A stretch of 63,063 nucleotides of DNA from Ramlibacter sp. Leaf400 (lineage in GTDB: Bacteria > Pseudomonadota > Gammaproteobacteria > Burkholderiales > Burkholderiaceae_C): positions 1 to 63,063 of the forward strand of contig NZ_LMQL01000006.1 in the NCBI RefSeq assembly GCF_001424545.1, written 5' to 3'. This document shows, one piece after another, positions 61,672 through 63,063 of the stretch. The position numbers and the translations under genes were made by a program. The first letter of the stretch is position 1, and every line of letters begins with the position of its first letter. Under the pieces are notes generated by a model that worked only from the letters and a program-made list of their open reading frames with translations, was not told where the DNA came from and ran no database searches.

Positions 61672-61708
61672 GCGGACGCACTGGATTCCCGCCTCCGCGG
61701 GAATGACG
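61670..61708. repeat. Dispersed palindromic repeat, copy D (single half-unit)
   Basis: This single half-unit is identical over 39 bases to the second half of copy C (59432-59470). It begins within the stop codon of the small lipoprotein gene and abuts the carboxyltransferase remnant. Confidence 0.88.
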
Positions 61709-61724
61709 CAGAGGGGTTGGCCTG

Positions 61725-61910
61725 CCAGGTGTCGATCGCCCGGGCGCCATCGTCCCTCGACGGGGGCGCCGAGGCGAGGGCGCGGGCCAGCCAGCCGCGC
61801 GCCTCGGCCGGATCGATCACCGCATCGATCTCCAGCGTCTGCGCCATCCGCAGCGCCTGGCCTTGCTCGCAGTGCCGCGCCAGAAGCTGCTCGAGAGCGC
61901 TTCGCGGGCC
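61725..61910 (-). pseudogene. Remnant of an acyl-CoA carboxylase carboxyltransferase gene (C-terminus only)
   Basis: In one minus-strand frame the translation reads LLARHCEQGQALRMAQTLEID, then AVIDPAEARGWLARALASAP and ends AIDTW. This is the C-terminal end typical of biotin-dependent carboxyltransferase beta subunits (EIDxVIDPAxxRxW, often ending in DTW). No stop codon follows DTW: the frame runs into the dispersed repeat. Upstream the similarity ends near 61910, 26 bases from the asparaginase start on the other strand. About 60 codons survive. It is evidence of a past deletion or rearrangement at this site. Confidence 0.65.
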
Positions 61911-61936
61911 GGCGCTCCGGGCCGCGACAATGGGCC

Positions 61937-62950
61937 ATGGACCCGCTCGTTCCCCTCATCGACACCTTCCGCGGCGGCACGCTGGAGTGCCGGCACTTCG
62001 GCGCCGTCGCGGTGACCGACACCCAGGGCCGCGTGCTGGCGCATGCGGGCGATCCGCACTGGCTCACCTTCACCCGCTCGACACTCAAGGCGCTCCAGGC
62101 GCTGCCCTTCGTGCAGGGCGGCGGCCCGGCGAAGTTCGGCTTCAGCGACCGGCAGCTGGCCATGCTCTGCGCCAGCCACAACGGCGAGGCGCAGCACGTC
62201 GAGGTGGTGCAGGGCATGCTGGAGCGGGTCGGGCTCGACCACCGCGCGCTGCAGTGCGGCTGCCATGTGCCGATGTACGTGGAGCTTGGCGTCGGCCCCG
62301 CGCCCGCGCCCGGCAGCTTCGACGAGCGCCACCACAACTGCAGCGGCAAGCACTCGGGCTTCCTCGCGTGGTGCGTGCAGCACGGGGAGCCGGTCGAACG
62401 CTACCTGGAGACGGGGCACCCGTTGCAGCAGGCGATCCGCCGCGATGTCGCGCGGGCCGCGGGCGTCGCGCCCGAGCATTTGAAGGCGGGCACCGATGGT
62501 TGCTCGGCGCCGAACTACGCGATGCCTTTGTCGAACCTGGCGCGGGCTTATGCGCGGCTGGCCAGCGGGGAGCGCGATCCGGAGTTCGGCTCGAGCTTCG
62601 CGGCCTTGTCGCGGGCGATGACGGCGCATCCGGACCTGGTGTCGGGGACGGGGCGCAACGACCTGGCCTTCATGCAGGTGGGGCGAGGGGATTGGGTCAC
62701 CAAGGTGGGCGCGGATGGCGTGCAGGCCGTGGGCAGCGTCAGCCGCGGACAGGCGTTCGCGATCAAGGTGATCGATGGGAACAAGACCGCGCTGTATGCG
62801 GCGACGGTGGAGGTGCTGGACCAGCTGGGGTGGCTGGATGAGCGGCAGCGGGAAGAGCTGCGACCCTGGCGGGCGGCGGAGATCGCGAGCGTGTTGGGGG
62901 CGGTGGTGGGGGAGAGGAGGGCGGGGTTTCGGTTGGCGGGTGGGGTTTAG
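61937..62950 (+). CDS. Class 3 L-asparaginase (Rhizobium etli ReAIV type)
   Basis: The 337-residue enzyme hydrolyses asparagine to aspartate and ammonia. It has the residues of the ReAIV family at the same positions: Ser48 and Lys51 in RSTLK, Ser80 in CASHNGEAQH, zinc ligands Cys135 and Lys138 in HHNCSGKHSG, Cys189 in TDGCSAPNY, and the catalytic lysine in WVTKVGADG (here Lys256). It is unrelated to E. coli AnsA/AnsB. The start at 61937 follows no clear Shine-Dalgarno; GTG or ATG starts upstream would read into the remnant region. No transporter is adjacent within the window. Confidence 0.92.
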   Translation: MDPLVPLIDTFRGGTLECRHFGAVAVTDTQGRVLAHAGDPHWLTFTRSTLKALQALPFVQGGGPAKFGFSDRQLAMLCASHNGEAQHVEVVQGMLERVGLDHRALQCGCHVPMYVELGVGPAPAPGSFDERHHNCSGKHSGFLAWCVQHGEPVERYLETGHPLQQAIRRDVARAAGVAPEHLKAGTDGCSAPNYAMPLSNLARAYARLASGERDPEFGSSFAALSRAMTAHPDLVSGTGRNDLAFMQVGRGDWVTKVGADGVQAVGSVSRGQAFAIKVIDGNKTALYAATVEVLDQLGWLDERQREELRPWRAAEIASVLGAVVGERRAGFRLAGGV

Positions 62951-63063
62951 GCTCGCTCGAGCGCCTGCGCCCGCGCGGCAGGCGGTGCCTGGCCCGGGCT
63001 CATGGTGGGCCGGTTGCTCGCTGCACTCGCAACTCGCAGGGCATTCCGCGGCCCGGCCTGCGC
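62948..63063 (-). CDS. Possible 3' end of a gene reading in from the right edge
   Basis: On the minus strand an open frame of 38 codons reaches the window edge and stops at TAA (62950-62948), which overlaps the asparaginase stop. The residues (RNALRVASAASNRPTMSPGQ in part) are Ala/Pro-rich and not recognised. It may be a real C-terminus or chance; the remaining sequence is outside the window. Confidence 0.2.

Noticed and set aside
61209..61847. Whole 212-residue minus-strand frame as a functional gene
   Set aside because: Only its first part resembles a carboxyltransferase end; the rest is the reverse of a repeat and the small lipoprotein gene, so it is scored as a remnant.

Overview
The window is a G+C-rich chromosomal segment. 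Its gene content and order (tuf-S10 ribosomal cluster, dat-ybeD-lipB-lipA, mreBCD-mrdA divergent from gatCAB, an EIIA(Man)-HPr-EI cassette without a permease, a complete F1Fo ATPase operon) and its protein sequences fit a betaproteobacterium of the Burkholderiales, most likely Comamonadaceae of the Ramlibacter/Variovorax kind. The family placement is inference; no rRNA or tRNA gene is present to anchor it.

Layout. 1-5664: end of tuf and the S10 ribosomal operon to rpsQ, closed by a terminator, with an internal promoter and structured leader before rplC. 5699-12538: small metabolic and redox genes (peroxiredoxin, acetyltransferase, cytochrome b561 divergent from cytochrome c', TlpA-like thioredoxin, hydrolase plus class III CoA-transferase, lipoprotein plus MFS carrier). 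12535-17390: regulatory PTS genes meeting PBP1a tail to tail. 17566-21348: EamA exporter and the lipoate operon. 21441-28640: ATP synthase operon with terminator. 28758-33210: TPM/LemA envelope genes and small enzymes. 33207-38024: elongasome genes mrdA, mreD, mreC, mreB on the minus strand. 38175-41988: gatCAB and a GFA-like protein. 42006-46581: three paralogous six-bladed NHL-propeller lipoproteins, one interrupted by an in-frame TGA. 46602-52837: pyrE, exonuclease III, methyltransferase, phospholipase A, Rep-type helicase. 52974-59360: an AEC carrier, then a red-light signalling operon of heme oxygenase, bacteriophytochrome kinase, single-domain response regulator and hybrid kinase. 59549-63063: unknown small protein, a lipase-fold protein that lacks its nucleophilic serine, a repeat-containing lipoprotein, a carboxyltransferase gene remnant and a class 3 L-asparaginase.

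Most genes are housekeeping. The parts that look less described are the NHL-propeller lipoprotein cluster with acidic loops and a Pro-Ala stalk encoded by a hexanucleotide repeat, the phytochrome phosphorelay operon, the large G-rich inverted repeat inside the mreD-mrdA spacer, and the gene remnant fused to a dispersed palindromic repeat near the right end. Dispersed palindromes of one family occur at four places. No CRISPR array, insertion sequence, prophage or tRNA/rRNA gene was seen. No gene-free stretch exceeds about 300 bases; the longest are 61672-61936 (holds the remnant), 61129-61356 and 424-627 (promoter and leader).
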